A DNA stretch of 64,000 bases from Cyanophora paradoxa (Eukaryota > Glaucocystophyceae > Cyanophorales > Cyanophoraceae): NCBI GenBank assembly GCA_004431415.1, contig QPMI01000514.1:1-64000 (forward strand). The letters are read 5' to 3'. The stretch's first letter is position 1; each line of letters begins with the position of its first letter. Below, piece by piece: positions 45,901-56,974 of the stretch. The notes beneath the pieces are model-generated. The model made no database searches. It had not been told where the DNA came from and saw only the letters and a program-made list of their open reading frames with translations. The position numbers were made by a program, and so were the translations under genes.

Positions 45901-48772
45901 GAAAGCTGAAGGCGATCGCGAGCGGGCCGGGGCGCACCATGAGCTCCTTCTGAGGGGCCGCGCTGGCGGCCGAAGGACAGCCTGAGCCCGAGAGCGATCA
46001 GAAGCGCGCGCGCGCTGCCAGATGCGGAAATAATGGGATTCGGAAACCGACCGGCGACGAGCCCCGCAACCGCCGTTCCGTGACGGGTGTGGCGGGGATC
46101 CGAAATCTGCGCACGTCCGCCGTGGACGCATTCAAGAGCCGCGATCCGATCGCGATGATCGAGAGCGCGAAATTAAAGTGGGCCGAGCTGACCGCTGCGG
46201 TGCCGCCAACAAAGAAGTTCCGCCGCACGAGCTTGCGCCGGGACCCGTCCGTGCTGCGTGCATTCAGAGCTGAACACTCGCACTGCTAGGCACTGCTAGG
46301 TGGACTGCGGGCACTTTTCGAGCGTTGCAAAAAGCCCCGGGGTCTGCGGGTTCCAATCGTCGTCCGCAAAGAAGCAGTGATCGACTGCGCTCTCGAGCTA
46401 AGAGACCCGAGCGGCACTGCGGCAGACGCGAGGCGCAGGGCGGGGGCGGCGGGCGCGGGCAGGGCGCGCGCACACTCCATGCTGGCGTCCAGGACTCCCA
46501 CGACCTCGCCGGTGCCGTCCAGGCCTGCACGAGCCGTGAGGCCGGCGAGACAGGGCGAGCGCCCGGCGCACCGCGGTCGTAGAGGGGCGACGACGAGTCG
46601 TTCCCGGACTGCGCGCCCACGCGGCGCGGTTAGAACACATTCGAAAGGCGGCGGGCGGGGACGGCGGGGGCGGCGGGCCGGGCCCGGGGCGGCGGCGGGG
46701 TGGGGGGGTGGGGTGGGGGGGGGGTGGGGGGGAGGGTGGGGGCGGGGGGAGGGGGAGGGGGGGAGATAGGGTGGGAGGGCGGTGGTGGGGTGGGGGGCTG
46801 TCGCCTGGAGGAGGCGGGAGGCGAAGTAGCCGGCGAGCTCGAGCTCGGCGTCTCGCTCCACGTGTGCCACGCACGCCTGCGCGCCCCGTCGCCGCGACCC
46901 GCGATCAGCTGCAGCGAGCGGCTTCGCATCTAGGGGTGGGCCCGGACTGGAGCTGCAGGGTCTATAGCTAGATCTCCAGGAGGGGTCTCGGGGGCGGGAC
47001 GGGTTCGAGGGCGGGGCGGGGGCGAGGCTGGGGGGGGGAGGGTGGGGGGTGGGGGGTTGGAGAAGGGGGATGGGGCGAGCGTGGGCGGGGAGGGAAGAGG
47101 GGGGGGGCGCGGGACGGGGGCCGGGGGGGGGGGGGGGGGGCGCGCGGGGGCGCGGAAGGAAGGGCGGGGAGGGGGGGGGGGGGGGGGGAGGGGCGCGCCT
47201 GGTCGGCGAGAGCGTCAGCGAGCTCGACGGCGTCGACCGCCTCCGGGTCGAACGCCACGTGCAGCGACCCGTCCGAGTCCCGCCCCGCCTGCCCCGCGCG
47301 CCCCCGGCCCCCGTCAGGAGCCGAGGCGCGAGACGCGAGGCGCGCGGCGAGCCTGGACCGAGACGGAGGCGAGGCCGAGGGCTTCGATGGAGCGCCGCGC
47401 CGCGTCTGCGCCCGGCGCGTCGATTTGGATGTCAAGGCGCAGGCGGGGGCGGATCGGACCGGCGGAGGCGCCCGGGGCCAGGGAGACTGTGAAAGCCGGC
47501 GCGAGGGCGCCCGGATCCCCGCCCGCGCCGCCCGCATCCACCTGCGCCCCCGGCCGCAAGGGTACAGGTCAGGCCCGGGATTCTCTGGGGCGGGCGGCGG
47601 TGGGGTGCGGCACCTTGTGGGAGGGGTGCATCGCGTCGATCCAGAGCACATGAGGGCACGACCTGCGGCGAGCGGGGCACAAGGTCGGCGAAGGGACGAG
47701 GGGAAGAAGAGGGGGCGGGGTTGGGTGGGGGGGGGGGGAGGGGGGAGAAGGGGAAGGGGAGGGGGGGGGAAGGGGGATAAAGCAGGGCCGGGGCCGAAAG
47801 ATTGGGTGAGTGTAGACAACCAGGCCAGGGCCCGGGGGAGCTAGGTTCGGAGCTGATCCAGGCCAGGGGTACGCACGCAGCGCGCTCGGCAGCCCGGGGG
47901 GTAAGTGACACAAGGAACGTGTGGTGGGGAAGGTACTGCGATTCAGAGAGAGGCTCAGTCAAGGGGCGGGTACAGAGGGCGAGCGTCTCAAGATCGGTGG
48001 CACCTGGGAGAGGGGTACGCCCAGGCACGCTTCCGCCTCGCGCCACCGCTGCCCGTCGAGGGGCCCGCCAAAGTGCACCTGAGCGTCGAAGATAAGAGAT
48101 CGGCAGAGGAGGGACGAGCCAGTGAGGGGCGAGCCGGGGCGCACGTAGTACGCGCTGGGCGCCCCGGCCCCAGCCCCGACCCCGGCTCCGGCCCCGAAGC
48201 GGGCAAGCTTCTGAGAGCGGTGGTGTCCGAGCGCGGGGACCGACGCGGTGTCGAGCGTGTGGCCCCGGAGGAAGATCTGCGGGAGCGGGTGCGGGGCGGG
48301 CGAGCGGGCGGCGAGGGTTCAGACACTGGCGCTTGAGCTCGAGCTCGCATCCCCGATCGGAGGCGCTAGGACGAATTCGAAGCTCGCCTTGCGGGGGTGG
48401 AGCGACGGGTCGGCGGCGGAGTGGCGCGGGAGGTCGTGCGCTGCCGCGCCGTGTCCGTACGGCGCGTGCCGCGAGCGCCGCTGCGGCCCCGCAGGGGCGT
48501 CGACGCAGTCAGCGGCCCGGGCGCATGCGCGAGGCCGGGCGGGGCGCAGTCAGCGCGAGCGCGCGGACCTCCGTGGCCTTGCCATGCACCCGGCCGCCGG
48601 CGCCGCGCTCGCTGGCGCCGCGGCTCGCCTCCGCGAGGCAGCTGCCGGCGGCGACCAGCAGCAGCAGCGCGAAGCCCGAGACGTACAACTGCAGGGCACC
48701 GACGCCGGCGGCCCTGGGAGCCCGTTCACGCCGTGGGCGGGTTGCGCCGCTGCAGATGCGGATGGCGGCCAT
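42971..48772 (-). CDS. Subtilisin-like serine protease (S8, tag-like), multi-exon
   Basis: The proposed start at 48772 leads to a hydrophobic signal helix (YVSGFALLLLVAAGSCLAEA). A propeptide-like region follows (SLHVAFDPEAVDAVELADAL near 47250). The catalytic set is complete when exons are joined: Asp in GTGEVVGVLDAS (46490-46540), followed after an intron by CFFADDDWNPQTPGLF; His in RHGTAVAGLVAG (about 46060); Asn in LPVVAAGNARDR (about 45420); FSAPGPTSDGRIRPNIAG (about 44790); Ser in EGTSAAAATIGGAAALVRQY (44310-44460, across an intron). Later YPGGFKSSGSPFSPSGSLVR, FESGFGKPALTRALVFPDSA and VSDVDLSAVDPSGMIYFPNG, then NDEQIVIP and LVVTGGF match the C-terminal sandwich of Dictyostelium tag-type S8 proteases. 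Probably secreted or membrane-linked. Introns near 46650-47800 carry long G-tracts on the plus strand. The reading closes at TAG 42971-42973 unless spliced into the downstream locus. Confidence 0.78.
46640..47780. repeat. Long G-rich (plus strand) tracts in introns
   Basis: Runs such as GGGGTGGGGGGGTGGGGTGG at 46697-46800, 47030-47200 and 47715-47775 fall between coding blocks of the S8 gene, so in the sense strand they are C-rich polypyrimidine introns. They meet the simple pattern for G-quadruplex formation on the plus strand. Confidence 0.7.
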
Positions 48773-50015
48773 CGCTGAACAGCTGCAGAAGCCCGACCCG
48801 CCGCGCTGTGTCGCCGCAGGCGTGTATACGACGCACGCACGCGCGTGTCGCCGCGGGCGTGTATACGTGGGCCCGGAGATCTAGAGGCGATGGCAGCGAC
48901 TCGGCGAGCGCGGGCCGAACGTTAACTTGAACCCGCGGCCGCTCCGGCTTCGACCGAGCTCGAGCTACGTATACGGTGTACCTGCTGCAGCCTGCAGCCT
49001 GCACTTGCAATTGCACTGCGGCAGACTCTGAGATGCCGGAATTGATCGGTCGATCAGCGCCGGTCACCAAGCTGACATGTACACCGTGGCACCATGGCCA
49101 GCTGATGATAACGGCTCCGGGGGGTACAAGATGTAGATCTGGATCATGATTGAGAACTCGAAAAAGCTTAAGCGCTAGCGTCGCAGCCGTCGCTCCGAGT
49201 CCGGACTCCGGACTCCGGATCCGCAAACTTGAAACTTGAAGGCCCGCTGAAACTTGCCAAGTTGAAAGCTGGGGTCCTGGCTGCACAGCAGCTGCAGGCT
49301 GCAGCGCAGGCTGGCTGCATGCGCAGCTGCTGCACAGCCTGCGCTGTTGCCGGGCGGCATGCATTTGGCTGCGCAAGCAACGTTAACTCGGCAAGCGCTC
49401 GGCACCACGGCCGGCGCCGCGTTTCGAAATTATTCCGGCTGCAGCGCGGGGACCGGAGGGCTTGGAGGGCTTCGGAAACGTGGCGAAGTGCTGGCCCTGT
49501 GCCGCCGGAAGATCCGCCGGGGACTCCTGCTGCCGAGCTCGAGCTCGGTGCGCTGCCGGCCGCCGCCGCCGGGGACTCCATCGATCGATATATCTTTCGA
49601 AATTCAGCGCGGGAAGGTGGAGGGGCTTCGGAATCGTCAACGTGCACGTGGCAGAGTACTTGAGCGGTTTTTGGACGCCTGCTTTTGTCATTCGGGGCCC
49701 ACATACCGAAGAGACATCCGAAAATCTGCGCTCGCTAAGGCACAGGTCTACACGTACAGCGCTATCTACGGGGGCGGGAAGACGGACACGAAATGCGAGG
49801 GGCCCGCAGGGCGTCAAAGAGGATACGTAGCGCTAGCTAACGGCCCGCCGACTCCGGGGGCGCGCACGCCGGCCTCCGCATAATTAGGCTCGAAACGCGA
49901 GCGGAGGGAGCGGCCGGGGCGCGAGGAGCGCGGAGGGCCTCGGTTGCCTATCTATCTGAAGGGCACGGAAAGGATCCGGATCCGAGCCGGAGCCGGAGCC
50001 GGAGCCGGCCGGGGC
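48773..50015. other. Intergenic host DNA between protease and cellulase genes
   Basis: No gene recognised. Contains a direct repeat of about 25 bp (GTGTCGCCGC, then GGCGTGTATACG) at 48807-48833 and 48845-48869, CTGCAG-rich stretches at 48985-49020 and 49275-49330, and a GGACTCC cluster at 49199-49220. This should hold the protease promoter on the left and the 3' end of the cellulase gene on the right. Confidence 0.4.
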
Positions 50016-53000
50016 TCAGCAGCGGCCGTTGTTGAACTCGAAGTTGACGGGGAGGCCCGGCTCGCCGGCCGCCGCCGCGCGGGACGCCACGAAGCCGACC
50101 TGGGGCGAGGCCGACCCCGATCAAATTGCGCTAGAGCAAAGAGCTGATAGATTAAGCGAGGCGCACGGTCTCGACCTCGCCGGCCTTCATGACGCCGTTG
50201 TGGGCCGTGTTCTTCGCGGCCACCCGCTTGCCGCTGTGCGCAGTCAGCAAGATGCTCTAGAAATTTAAATGACGGGAGGAGGGGCGCGCCTCTGCGTGAC
50301 ACCAGAGACGCCCCACATCTGTTGCAAAAAGAGGCCCGCGGGTCAGCGAGACAGATCCAATTTTAGTCTTCAATTTTAGTCTTGTAACACAGAGATAGAA
50401 GGCTCTAGCTGTAAAGTTTGACTGACCTGCTCGACCTTGGCGCCTGCCGGCATGTCGAACTCGAGCGTCCACGAGGAGACGGCCGTGCCGGCCCGCACCT
50501 TGATCTCGCCCTGCGGCGCAGTGCCAGCAGTTAGAGAAGGGACATTGCAGGGAGAGCGGGGGGGCGGGTCGGAGTTGGAGGGGACCTGGAAGCCCTCGGG
50601 CCAGGAGCGGACGAGGCGGTAGGTCACGTCGCAGGAGCCGGAGACTGCGAAGGAAAGCCGATGGGTGAGCGGCCGCATTCAAGGCGGAGAAATTAAAAGA
50701 GGCAGGGGCGCACCGGGCTTGGCGGCGGCCGGCGCGGGCGCCGGCGCCGGGGCGGCGACGGGTGCGGGGCTGTCGAGGCTCGTCAGGCGGCGATGTGGGG
50801 GCGATCGAAGGCGCGGGGGCGGGGGCGGGGCGCACGCCGGAGCGTCGGCCACGTCGGCTGCGGCGGCGGCACCACTGCCGCTCAGGGCAGCCACGTTCGT
50901 CGCCGGGAACTTGGCGAGCTGTAGCGGACACCCCCGATTTAACACATTCGAAGCGGCAGAGGAGGAAAGAGAAGAGAGGAAACTCGACGCGCTAGTGCGA
51001 GCTTGCCGGAGTGCGGGGTCGACCAGTCGTCCATGAGGAGGCCGCCGGTGTCGCCGCTGTTCGGGTTCAGGCTGTGCGCACGCCATCAGCCGCGGATCCA
51101 GAACCCAGTTCGAGACTAGATATAAATTTCAGTTCTCACCACCAGAAGAAGCCGGGGGAGACGCCGGCCTTGAGAAGCCAGGACACAAAGGCGTCCATCC
51201 ACGTCTGCGGGTACGCATACCCCGAGCCCGGGATCCCGGATCAAATTTCAACGACTCGGCAAACGATAGCGAAACTAGACTTTGGAAGAGGGCCGACCTG
51301 CTCGGCGCCGCCGGTGTAGTGGGAGCCCCACTCGCCGATGATGACCGCCTTCCCCGTCTGCTTCGCGATGGAGCCGATGGTCCTGCGCGCGCGGCGTGCC
51401 AGCTCGTGATCGGCGGCGTGGCGCGGAAGTGCGGGAGATGGTGCGCACGCGTCCCAGATCGCGGGCATGTTGGTGGGGAAGGAGGAATCAGAGAAGTAGG
51501 TCTGCGTGAGGGCCGCGGTCAACTCTGTTTCGATCAACGTTGCGCGCTGAGCGGGGGCATTGCACCTGCATGAAGACGCCGGGGCCGTAGACGTGCGGCG
51601 AGTAGACGAGGCGCTTGGGGTTGGAGAGCGCGACTGGGTGCTTGGCCGCGGCCGCGAGGTTGCCGCCCCACCAGCCCGTCTTGCCGTCGACCCTCTCCAC
51701 GCCTGCGGCAGAAGCGAGCCAGCAGACGCGATCAGGCACAAAAATCAAATTTCGATCTCGGCGGCAAACCCTCGACGAAGATGAGCCAGCGAGGGCAGAC
51801 AGAGAGGACAGCGTTGCCGATGCGCGCCGCGGCGGCGTCCCAGTCGGTGGCGTCGTTGCCGGTGCCCCAGGTTGCGGCGCCTGCATAAAGAAGCGTTAGC
51901 GGGCGGGAATTAGAAGGAAGAGACGACAATGGCAGTTCAAAAGCCGAGACGTGCCGTGCGGCTCTGCGCAAAAAAAGGAATCGCGAGCCATGAGAGCGCG
52001 AAATAATGAGCGAACATTGCGACGGACCGTTCTTGATATCAGCCGCGAACACGTTCCTGCAAGACGGGAATAAAATAAAGAAGCCCGGAACGCGCAAAAC
52101 AGGAGTCGGCACCAGTTATCGCAGTAGCGAGCAGCCATCTTCTTCCATGCCGCAATCACCTTGTCCTCGGTCATAGATCCATGGTACCTGAGCCAAGCGA
52201 ACGCGAAGATCGTGCGCACGTACATTTTGCACGCTTCAGCTGCAGCGAGAATCCGAAAGGACGCACCAGAGCTCGGTGATGCCGTCGCTCGCGGTCGGGC
52301 GGTGCATGTCGAGCATGACGAGGACGTTCTTCTTGGCGAGCTTGGCGACGACGACGTCCAGAACCTCCAGCGAGGACTTGCCGACAAGGTCGGGGTTCGA
52401 AGCGCCATCGACGCCGGTCGGAGTCCTGCAGAAAACTTCAGAACTCCCGCGTGCGCGCGCGCGCGCCGAAGACGATGCCAAATGCAGCGCATGCGCACGC
52501 GTCATTTAGTCCGAGATCGCCAGCGAATGGCACGCGGACGGCGTTGAAACCGTTCTTGGCGATGAAATTGACGAAAAAGTCTCTGCGATACGCGCGCGCG
52601 CGATTCGAATTTCAAAGCGGCGCAGAAGAGCGCGAAAAAAATTGCAGCGCACGCAGATTTCGACCACAGCCCGTGGAAGACGTTGTTCGCTGTCTCGAAT
52701 CCGAACCTACGCGCGAATACTGTTGGAAAGGAGCCGAGTGAGGTCTATTTCGCGGAAAGCCCAGGCGCGCACCAGTTCCTGCGAAAAAGCGCGGGAAAAC
52801 TTAATTCAAGGACAAGACGAGAAATCAGTGCGCGGGTAGGGCGCGCACAGTGCCTGCGTGGAAGAAGGCGAAGCGGCATCGCGGAAAGGTCGATTCCAGC
52901 GTCAGAAGTGAGACGACGCGCAGGGAGCGAGTTTCGATTATTCGGCGCTCGCACGCCCGTTTGAATTTTGGGGCGCCTAGCTACGCGCTTGAGCATGCGT

Positions 53001-53131
53001 ACCTTTACGTGGAAGGGCGCGCCGTTCGCGAGCAGGGCGCCGCCGCTGCTCTCGAAGGCGATGGGCGCTGCGCTCGCGCCGAAGACGATGAGGAGCAGGC
53101 CCAAGAGGCCTAGGACGCTACGCTGCTTCAT
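50016..53131 (-). CDS. Secreted endoglucanase, GH5 with C-terminal CBM2
   Basis: Exon 1 (53131-53003) encodes a signal peptide (MKQRSVLGLLGLLLIVFGAS, then AAPIAFES). Joined exons give GFETANNVFHGLWSKSADFF, VNFIAKNGFNAVRVPFAG, SSLEVLDVVVAKLAKKNVLV, MLDMHRPTASDGITELWYHG and NVFAADIKNEPHGT, where the acid/base Glu codon is split by a 64-nt intron near 52010. Then follow TDWDAAAARIGNAVLSVCPR, LIFVEGVERVDGKTGWWGGN, RLVYSPHVYGPGVF and the nucleophile in VIIGEWGSHYTGG (Glu about 51332). The order and wording closely follow bacterial GH5 endoglucanases of the Acidothermus E1 type. A Pro/Ala linker (about 50720-50860) leads to a CBM2 domain (SCDVTYRLVRSWPEGF, SSWTLEFDMPAGAKVEQV, VNFEFNNGRC end). Introns resolved are 56-73 nt. 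A micro-exon near 52780 is unresolved. Confidence 0.85.
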
Positions 53132-53990
53132 TGCTTCGTTCTTCGCGCTCTCGTCGGAGGCTGCGCTAATTCGGAGACGAAGAATGACGCCGATCGGGCA
53201 AATCGGCGCTTAAAAAGGAGGGGAACTAGGGGAGGTTTTACATTAGGAGACTTATATATATTTAATTTCTACATCTAGAGGAGCTCGAGCTCGCGAGCTC
53301 GCGTGAGCTATATATAGGGGGGATATCAACGAGCTCGAGGCCCGCGGAAGGGCCGGAAGCTATAGATTTAATTAAATTAGCGAAGAGGGAGGGGGGGGGG
53401 GGGGGCTTGGCGGCGCCCGGGGCAGTGGGGGGGGAGGGAGGGAGGATATGGGGAGACGGGGGGCCGGGATCGGAGCCCCTGATTATATAATTATGAGCCC
53501 GGCGCCGGCGGCGACGGCGACGGCTACGAGGCTTTAGGGGTCGGCAAGACCGTCAGACCAGTGCTAGCTGCTTAAGACTCTTAGGACCAGTGCTATAGCT
53601 AGCTGCTTGAGTCTCTGAGACGTCGACATGCACTGCATGTACAGCACTGCGCATCCTGGCATGCATATGGGTTCCGGGGGCCCGCCGCAAGCGGAAGCTT
53701 ATTAAATAATTAAGGCGCCGGCTGGACCCTAGACCGCGTGCTTAGTTCAATATAAGCTCTGCTGATCGAGATCTAGAGCCCGCGCGGGGCCGCGCCCCGC
53801 GCTATTGAAATTGACCAGCACCACTAGCTATAGGCGTGCCTTAATTATAATTTTATATTCATTCAATAACTATGCAGCTGACTAAACGTACTGTCTAGGG
53901 GAGGCTATGCATATGGTACAGGTATCGGACAGGAAAGCGGCGCACGCACATGGCGCAGGGGCGTTCATGTCCAGGAGGCTCGGGCCGGCG
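53132..53990. other. Intergenic host DNA
   Basis: AT-rich start (cellulase promoter side), a GAGCTC-rich palindromic patch at 53275-53340, a G-run of about 17 at 53390-53406, and two copies of a word GACCAGTGCT..AGCTGCTT.AG.CTCT at 53556 and 53583. No gene recognised. Confidence 0.4.
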
Positions 53991-53994
53991 CCAG

Positions 53995-54570
53995 TCATAG
54001 TCCGCTTAACGCTGAGCGGGTCGCCCTGCCCACCACGTTCCAGAGCGCGAGGGAAGTCACTATGTACACGGCCGCGAGAAAGAGGTCTGCGAACACGGGG
54101 CAGCGGTCAGCGGGCGGAGCGAGCGGCAGGAGACACAGAATCGCATTAGGACCATCGGATTTCGGCGCCGGCGCTGTCTTTCCCCGGCCCTGAAGCGGGA
54201 GGGCATGCACGCACGGGTCAAAACTCGTTCGACTGCGCATGAGGGCGAATCAGCGCAGGCAGAACAGCCGGCGTCGGTTGCTTACTTGGATTGAGAATGC
54301 CAGGAATCTGACACCGCGCGCGCCCACGCCAGACCGTCAGCGCGCGCGCGCGCGCGCCGCGCGCGAAGCGCTCAGGAGGCTCACGGTGCCGGACGCGACC
54401 TGGTATCTACACCAGAACGCGTGCAAAAGGTAGATTAGCTTGCCCACCAAGCTGAGCTCGTCGTACTTCCCGCGCGGACCGGACACCGCGGTCGACCAGT
54501 CTGGACCGACGCGAGAAGTCAATCGACACGGCAGCGGACGGCAATGCAACGCTAACGCCTGGCCCCGGCA
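53995..54570 (-). CDS. Small membrane-protein gene, tentative, multi-exon
   Basis: Exon-like pieces on the minus strand: GKYDELSLVGKLIYLLHAFW then CRYQVASGTVSLLSAS (about 54480-54370), a 22-nt piece RFLAFSIQ between GTCAG and GTAAGC (about 54297-54276), and a terminal piece with a hydrophobic helix (ADLFLAAVYIVTSLALWNVV, then GRATRSAL; 54095-53995) preceded by TTCGCAG. The start was not found. Family not recognised; the helix and short basic tail suggest an organelle membrane protein. Confidence 0.35.
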
Positions 54571-54804
54571 TGTGCATGCACGCCTATATTGAATGCGCAC
54601 GGCCAGACGTTGCGCGCGCATGCAATTTGCGGCTGGTGTGATGGCGGGCCAGGTGCCCGGCGCGGCGGCGCGGAGACCGCGCCGACACGTCGCACCTTCA
54701 GTCATGGCCCGCAACTGGGCGGCTGTCTCCCAGCGAGGTCCGAGGTCCGCTGTCTGCCAGCGAAGGCCAAGACAGCCAGATAGACGGGTACAACGGAAGC
54801 GAAA

Positions 54805-56810
54805 ATGCATCGGGCCTTCGCGGCCCTGCGGAACGGCTATGTGGCCTCGGTCGCTCCGCGCGTGGCGACCGGATTCGAAGGCGCCGGTCTCAGTGCTCTG
54901 CGCGCCGTCTCCACGGTGAACCGCCGCCACCCGCCAACCCCGCACGATGCGCAAACCGCTGACCAACGACGCGCAGACCGCTGCTCGTGCGCGCGGTCGG
55001 CCGCGAAAGGATGCTGCGGGGCAGGTGGTGTGGCACCCGCACGTATCGACGTATCACGGACCGCTTGACACTCGCCGCCGCTCAGGCTGCAGCATCCCGG
55101 TCCGCGTCGGCGGTGTCTCCTGCTGCGCTGCAGGCGGAGGAGGGGTCTGTCAAAAAGCGCGGCCGCCCACCAAAGCCGGCGGAAGTTGCAGCTGCGCCTC
55201 CCGCGATTAGCTCGGCCGGCGAGGCCGCAGCGTCCGCGCCAAAGCGTCGAGGTCGGCCACCCAAGACTGAGCTTCCCGTGGAAGTAGCGGCCGCGTCTCC
55301 GGCGCCCAGTCCTGCTTCTGGTGTGGCCGCTGCCTCGAAGCGCCGTGGGCGGCCAAGGAAGAGCGAGCAAACCGACGGCTTAGAACCGGTTCGGCTGCGC
55401 TTCTGGTGTCTTCATCGATTTGTCGTCGCTGAGCGCCCCCGCTCTCTCAGACCACATCCAAAGCAGCGGACGCGAACGCCGAAGAGAAACGGGCCTCTTC
55501 TGGTGAGACTGGTGTCGCCATTTGAGAGTTCGATCCCCCACGCGGCGCTGAGGTTCGGCGCAGCTCCCGCATCGGTCGGGCGAGCCGCGCCGTCGGTTTC
55601 GGCGGCGTCGTCCTCGGCGGCCGCGGCGGCGCGAGCTTCAAGCCCCTTGACTGCGTCCCAGCAGCCGCCTGCAGCCGCCGCCAAGCAAGGCGCTGCGGCG
55701 GCGCTTGCACGGCCGGCGGAGGGGGTCCCAGCAGCAGCTGAGACAGCACCAGCTAAGAAGCCGGCAGCAGAGCGACCGGCGGCGGAGCGAGCCGAGCGGG
55801 CGGAAGCAGAGCGGGAGGCGCGTGCGGCCGCCGAGCGTGCGGCGACTCTGCGCGCGGCAAAGCAGGCGGCCGCGGAGGTAGCAGCAGCGGAGCGGGTGGA
55901 AGTAGAGCGGGCAGCCGAGCGGGCAGCTGAGCGGGCGGAGAAGGCGGCGGCGGAGCGAGCGGCGGCAGATCGGGAGGCGGCGGAGCGGGCCGCAGCGCAG
56001 CGGGCGGCGGCGGAGAAGGCGGCTGCGGAGAAGGCTGCTGCGGAGCGGGCGGCGGCGGAGCGGGCGGCGGCGGAGCGGGCCGCAGCGCAGCGGGCGGCCG
56101 CAGAGAAGGCTGCTGCGGAGAAGGCGGCTGCGGAGCGGGCGGCGGCGGAGTGGGCCGCAGTGCAGCGGGCGGCCGCAGAGAAGGCTGCTGCGGAGAAGGC
56201 GGCTGCGGAGCGGGCGGCGGCGGAGCGGGCAGCGGAGGAGCGGGCCGCAGCGCAGCGGGCGGCGGCGGAGAAGGCTGCTGCGGAGAAGGCGGCTGCGGAA
56301 CGGGCGGCGGAGGAGCGGGCCGCAGCGCAGCGGGCGGCGGCGGAGAAGGCTGCTGCGGAGAAGGCGGCTGCGGAGCGGGCGGCGGCGGAGTGGGCAGCGG
56401 AGGAGCGGGCCGCAGCGCAGCGGGCGGCGGCGGAGAAGGCTGCTGCGGAGAAGGCGGCTGCGGAACGGGCGGCGGAGGAGCGGGCCGCAGTGCAGCGGGC
56501 GGCGGCGGAGAAGGCGGCGGCGGAGAAGGCCGCTGCGGAGCGAGCGGCGGCGGAGCGAGCGGCGGAGGAGCGCGCGGCGGCGGAGCGAGCGACGGCGGAG
56601 AAGGCCACTGCAGCTGTGCAGAAGGCGGCAGAAGAGAAGGGCGCGGCGGAGGCACCCCGGCGGGCCTCGTGGCTCACGGAGCCGGTGCCGCCCCTGCCCC
56701 CGCGGCCGGCGGCGCCGCGCCCCGAGCCGGACCTCGAGCAGGAGGCCAAGGGCAAGGAGGAGGGCGCCAAGGGCTTCGCGGCCAAGCTCCGAGACTTCTT
56801 TGGCCTGTAG
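54805..56810 (+). CDS. Four-AT-hook, alanine-rich repeat protein with organelle-type presequence
   Basis: Five exons fit without contradiction: 54805-54915, 54977-55024, 55086-55388, 55451-55502 and 55564-56810, joined by introns of 61, 61, 62 and 61 nt (GTGAAC, GTGGTG, GTTCGG and GTGAGA donors; CAG acceptors). The product is 586 residues. The first 37 residues ([20 protein letters not shown] onwards) are Arg/Ala/Ser-rich, as in mitochondrial presequences. Four AT-hooks follow: RARGRPRKD (about 41), KKRGRPPKP (76), KRRGRPPKT (106) and KRRGRPRKS (138). From about residue 255 a long helix of pentapeptides [20 protein letters not shown] repeats dozens of times, with a higher-order period of 25-30 residues. 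The end is [14 protein letters not shown] and [13 protein letters not shown]. Likely an AT-rich-DNA-binding chromosome or organelle-nucleoid protein; targeting is inference. The stop codon at 56808 closes a clean frame. Confidence 0.8.
54916..55563 (+). other. Four introns of 61-62 nt in the AT-hook gene
   Basis: Introns: 54916-54976, 55025-55085, 55389-55450, 55503-55563. Each is needed to bring the successive AT-hook frames into register; without them the hooks fall in three different frames. Confidence 0.75.
55930..56620 (+). repeat. In-gene 15-bp (pentapeptide) repeat array
   Basis: About 45 consecutive 15-bp units of the type GCGGCGGAGAAGGCT, grouped into larger units of 75-90 bp. It makes the long alanine/glutamate helix of the host protein and generates equally long but spurious open frames on both strands. 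Confidence 0.9.
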
Positions 56811-56974
56811 CGCGGGCACCGATGGTAGCACATCAACTGTAATGCCATACGAGCTAGCGTTGGACACATGAAATCTCGTTAATATTGCGCGAGCACTGTG
56901 CACGTATACGTAGCTACTTCCGCGCATGCATTCTGACTACTATAGCTAGACCACTAGGCTAGCTGGGCGCCAGT

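Noticed and set aside
46286-46929. Proline-rich reverse-strand protein (poly-P, PPPPHP repeats)
   Set aside because: The proline runs are translated G-tract introns of the S8 protease gene, interrupted by true exons.
55412-56927. Very long reverse-strand frames (485 and 429 codons) rich in Ala/Ser/Arg/Leu
   Set aside because: They are mirror frames of the 15-bp GC repeat in the AT-hook gene; no domains and no splice logic.
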